A DNA stretch of 9,649 nt from Thermoleophilia bacterium (lineage in GTDB: Bacteria; Actinomycetota; Thermoleophilia; Gaiellales; Gaiellaceae): contig JAICLM010000068.1 of the NCBI GenBank assembly GCA_025927435.1, positions 1-9,649 of the forward strand. Reading direction: 5' to 3'. The notes beneath the pieces were generated by a model. It saw only the letters and a list, made by a program, of their open reading frames with translations. It had not been told where the DNA came from and ran no database searches. The stretch's first letter is position 1; the number at the start of each line of letters is the position of its first letter. Below, piece by piece: positions 7,714 through 9,649 of the stretch. Position numbers and translations under genes: made by a program.

Positions 7714-8411
7714 ACCTCGGCGACGAGCATCCCGTAGTACGTCGGCGCCGCGTAGGAGAGCACATCCGCTCGCGCTGCCTCGCCGACGGCGCCCTGCAGG
7801 ACGAGGAGCTGCCAGAGCGAGTCGGCCTTCGCCGGCTCGACGAGCTCGGCGAGGGGCCGGAAGTCGAGCTGGTCGGAGGCGAGGATCTCCTGCAGCCGCG
7901 CGTCGTAGGCGGCCGCGGCCGGGTCGAAGCCGTACGGGCCTTCCGGGTCATGCGCGTGGCCGTGGTCGGCGCTCGCGATCAGCGCGACCCGCCCGGGTAG
8001 GGCGGCGATCGCCTCACCGAGCCGCATGTGCTCCTCAAGCGGGCGGTCGCGCGCGGGTGCGACCACGACGACGCGCGGCGGCTGGAGGAACTCGAGCGGC
8101 ACCTCGGTACCCCAGTCGAGCGGGAACTCCGCTGTGGCGGCATCGTTGCCGCCGTACGAGACGCCGAGGATCGGCAGCGGCGCGTCGAGGAGCGCGGCGG
8201 CGAGCGCCGCGTCGGTCTCCCACTCCCCCACCTTCCCCGCCGTGACGACGGCGAAGTGGCCCTCGACGTGGACGGAGTGCGGGGACACGACCACTGCGAC
8301 GTCGGGTGCGGCAGCTGCGGAGCGGCGACCGAGCTCCTCCATCGCCGCGCGCAGCTCGGGCCCTAGATCGACGTCGCCGTGCGGCGCGATGCAGGCGAAG
8401 ACGAGGCTCAC
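7698..8411 (-). CDS. Class III extradiol dioxygenase (LigB)-like protein
   Basis: A 237-aa protein of the LigB/MEMO fold superfamily, whose characterised enzymes are non-haem Fe(II) dioxygenases that open catechol-type rings. Visible motifs are IAPHGD (9-13, His11 as first metal ligand), VVSPHSVH (41-48, His45 as second ligand), DWGTEVPL (99-106), and SADHGHAHDPEGPYGFDP (147-164, His150 at the place of the catalytic base). The third ligand, an acidic residue near the C-terminus in LigB, could not be assigned with certainty; Glu232 is a candidate. The GTG start is chosen from the GTGA overlap (8408-8411) with the nucleoside hydrolase stop. It gives the family-typical N-terminus, while an upstream extension would be Arg-rich and lie antisense-like in the hydrolase gene. 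No ribosome-binding site is seen, so translation probably depends on coupling. The substrate is unknown. MEMO-like non-enzymatic roles are possible. Confidence 0.82.
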   Translation of the reverse strand: MSLVFACIAPHGDVDLGPELRAAMEELGRRSAAAAPDVAVVVSPHSVHVEGHFAVVTAGKVGEWETDAALAAALLDAPLPILGVSYGGNDAATAEFPLDWGTEVPLEFLQPPRVVVVAPARDRPLEEHMRLGEAIAALPGRVALIASADHGHAHDPEGPYGFDPAAAAYDARLQEILASDQLDFRPLAELVEPAKADSLWQLLVLQGAVGEAARADVLSYAAPTYYGMLVAEVQTAA

Positions 8412-9328
8412 GGCAACGAGGCTATCCGCGTGACGAGCAGCTCGAGGAACCGCTCTGCGTCGACGTCGATCCCGACCTCGGCGTTCCGCTCGCGGCCGGT
8501 CCTGCCGCGCAGGTCGACGACCGTCCGGCCGTCGCAATGGTCGGAGCGCGTCTCGATGGCGACGTTCGCGCCGCGTGTCGTCATCAGCGTCGGGTCGATC
8601 ACGTGGGCGACCGCCATCGCGTCGTGGATCGGGGAGCCGTCGAAGCCGTACGAGCGCTCGTGGAAAGCCTGGAAGAAGTCCGACAACTCGGCGACGAAGC
8701 GTCCCGCGCGGCCGGCTCCTCGCAGGCGCTCGGCGTGCGCACGCGTGAACAGCGCCTTGTGGGTCACGTCGAGTCCGACCATCGTGATCGGGATCCCGCT
8801 CGCGAAGACGGTGGCCGCGGCCTCGGGATCGACGAAGGCGTTGAACTCCGCCGCCGGCGTGATGTTCCCCTCCGCGATCGCCCCGCCCATCCAGACGATG
8901 CGCTCGAGGCGGTCGGGCACGTCCGGGTGCCGCTCGAGCATGAGCGCGAGATTCGTCAGCGGCCCGGTCGGGACGAGGACCACACCAGGCTCGATCAGCT
9001 CGGCGAGGAAGTCGGCGGCGTGCGCCTCCACCGGCCGCTCGGACGGCTCGGGCAGCTCGGGGCCGTCCAGGCCTGTCTCGCCGTGCACGTGGGCAGCGGT
9101 GCGGAGGTCACGCCGCAAGGGAGCCTCCGCTCCGGCGGCGACGGGGATGTCGCCGCGGCCGGCGACCTCGAGCGTGACGAGCGCGTTGCGCGTCGTCTTG
9201 TCGAGCGTCTGGTTGCCCGCGACGGTCGTGACGCCGATCGGCTCGACCTCCGGTGAGGCGAGCGCGAGCAGGATCGCGATCGCGTCGTCGTGGCCGGGAT
9301 CGCAGTCGATGACGATCGGCGTCGTCAC
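8408..9328 (-). CDS. Inosine-uridine-preferring nucleoside hydrolase
   Basis: Cytoplasmic N-ribohydrolase (306 aa) that splits a ribonucleoside into free base and ribose. The Ca2+ site is shown by IDCDPGHDDA (7-16) with Asp10, Asp14 and Asp15, the same positions as in the Crithidia enzyme. Further family motifs are PTGPLTNLALML (120-131, Thr121 equivalent to the metal-binding Thr), WMGGA (146-150), EFNAFVDPEAA (161-171, ribose-binding Glu/Asn), GLDVTH (185-190) and SPIHDAMAVA (232-241, His235/Asp236 at the active site). Length is normal. The GTG start overlaps the kinase stop as GTGA (9325-9328). A strong AGGAGGT lies 12 nt upstream, slightly far. Base preference cannot be told from the sequence. 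Coupling with a ribokinase accounts for the ribose product, and the importer across ftsK could supply the substrate. Confidence 0.95.
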   Translation of the reverse strand: MTTPIVIDCDPGHDDAIAILLALASPEVEPIGVTTVAGNQTLDKTTRNALVTLEVAGRGDIPVAAGAEAPLRRDLRTAAHVHGETGLDGPELPEPSERPVEAHAADFLAELIEPGVVLVPTGPLTNLALMLERHPDVPDRLERIVWMGGAIAEGNITPAAEFNAFVDPEAAATVFASGIPITMVGLDVTHKALFTRAHAERLRGAGRAGRFVAELSDFFQAFHERSYGFDGSPIHDAMAVAHVIDPTLMTTRGANVAIETRSDHCDGRTVVDLRGRTGRERNAEVGIDVDAERFLELLVTRIASLP

Positions 9329-9649
9329 AGGAGCGCGTCCACCTCCTCGGCGGTGGGGAGCGAGGTCTGGGCGCCGAACCGCGAGGCGGCGAGGGCCCCG
9401 GCGCTGCAGGCCCGCCGCAGCGACTCGTCCCGCGACCGGCGTTCGAGCAGCGAGACGACGAGGCAGGCCGTGAAGGCGTCGCCGGCCGCTGTGCCGTCGA
9501 CCGCCTCGACCGGCGGCGGTTCCGCCCGGGCCACCTCGCGACCGTCCTCGAGAAGAACTGCTCCTTCGGCGCCGAGCGTGAGGCAGACGAGACCTTCTCG
9601 CTCGCCGAGGGCCTCGAGCTCGAGCCGGTTCACGATCGTGAGCTCGGCC
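9325..9649 (-). CDS. rbsK: Ribokinase-type PfkB-family sugar kinase, C-terminal part
   Basis: Partial gene; the frame stays open through the right edge of the window, so only about the last 107 residues are seen and the apparent GTG at 9633 is internal. The product phosphorylates ribose or a related sugar with ATP. Evidence: ELTIVNRLELEAL, matching the kinase-family VNxxE segment; LTLGAEGAVLLEDG, the nucleotide-side strand-turn; and VDGTAAGDAFTACLV, matching the ribokinase signature DTxAAGDTF, in which the second Asp is the catalytic base. AAGD rather than GAGD is typical of true ribokinases such as E. coli RbsK. The tail FGAQTSLPTAEEVDALL is also ribokinase-like. It overlaps the nucleoside hydrolase by GTGA, so ribose released by that enzyme is the likely substrate. 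Deoxyribokinase or another PfkB specificity cannot be excluded without the N-terminal half. Confidence 0.88.
   Translation of the reverse strand, partial: AELTIVNRLELEALGEREGLVCLTLGAEGAVLLEDGREVARAEPPPVEAVDGTAAGDAFTACLVVSLLERRSRDESLRRACSAGALAASRFGAQTSLPTAEEVDALL

Noticed and set aside
8412..8537. 42-residue N-terminal extension of the dioxygenase-like protein
   Set aside because: It is almost entirely Arg/Ala/Asp low-complexity sequence overlapping the hydrolase gene. The GTGA-coupled start gives the expected family N-terminus.
8379..9473. 364-codon plus-strand frame over the nucleoside hydrolase
   Set aside because: It is Ser/Arg/Pro-rich mirror sequence and crosses two real gene junctions on the other strand.

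Overview
The window is about 65-70% GC. Genes run tightly packed on the minus strand with frequent GTG/TTG starts and 4-base stop/start overlaps. This and the protein flavour (an FtsK of about 730 aa, a glycine-rich lipoprotein linker, actinobacterial-type cyclase residues) suggest a high-GC actinobacterium, perhaps of the deep-branching Thermoleophilia. That placement is a judgement from memory and was not computed. Almost every base is assigned, and no RNA gene, CRISPR array or mobile element was seen.

Layout from right to left, which is the direction of transcription. (1) 9649-7698 is a tightly coupled three-gene run: the C-terminal part of a ribokinase-type sugar kinase (cut by the window edge), an inosine-uridine-type nucleoside hydrolase, and a LigB-like class III extradiol dioxygenase homologue. 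Both junctions are GTGA overlaps. (2) 7528-7713 on the plus strand is a 61-codon fragment that looks like the extreme C-terminus of a class III adenylate/guanylate cyclase. It is the only plus-strand coding sequence here. (3) 7485-5284 is ftsK, the membrane-anchored DNA translocase. (4) 5184-147 is a complete four-gene ABC importer of the BMP/nucleoside class: TTG-started lipoprotein, double-NBD ATPase, and two permeases. A strong hairpin lies between the lipoprotein and ATPase genes, and GTGA and ATGA overlaps join the rest. (5) 1-146 holds no gene but contains two inverted repeats, one of which could end the importer transcript.

The inferred common theme is nucleoside salvage. The importer brings nucleosides in, the hydrolase splits them into base and ribose, and the ribokinase phosphorylates the ribose. 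The extradiol-dioxygenase-like protein is the part this scheme does not explain. The housekeeping gene ftsK sits between the two salvage blocks. Nothing here clearly amounts to a wholly new system. The most interesting items are the dioxygenase-like gene coupled to nucleoside breakdown, the cyclase remnant pressed against the ftsK start with a possible leaderless promoter, and the intra-operon hairpin.
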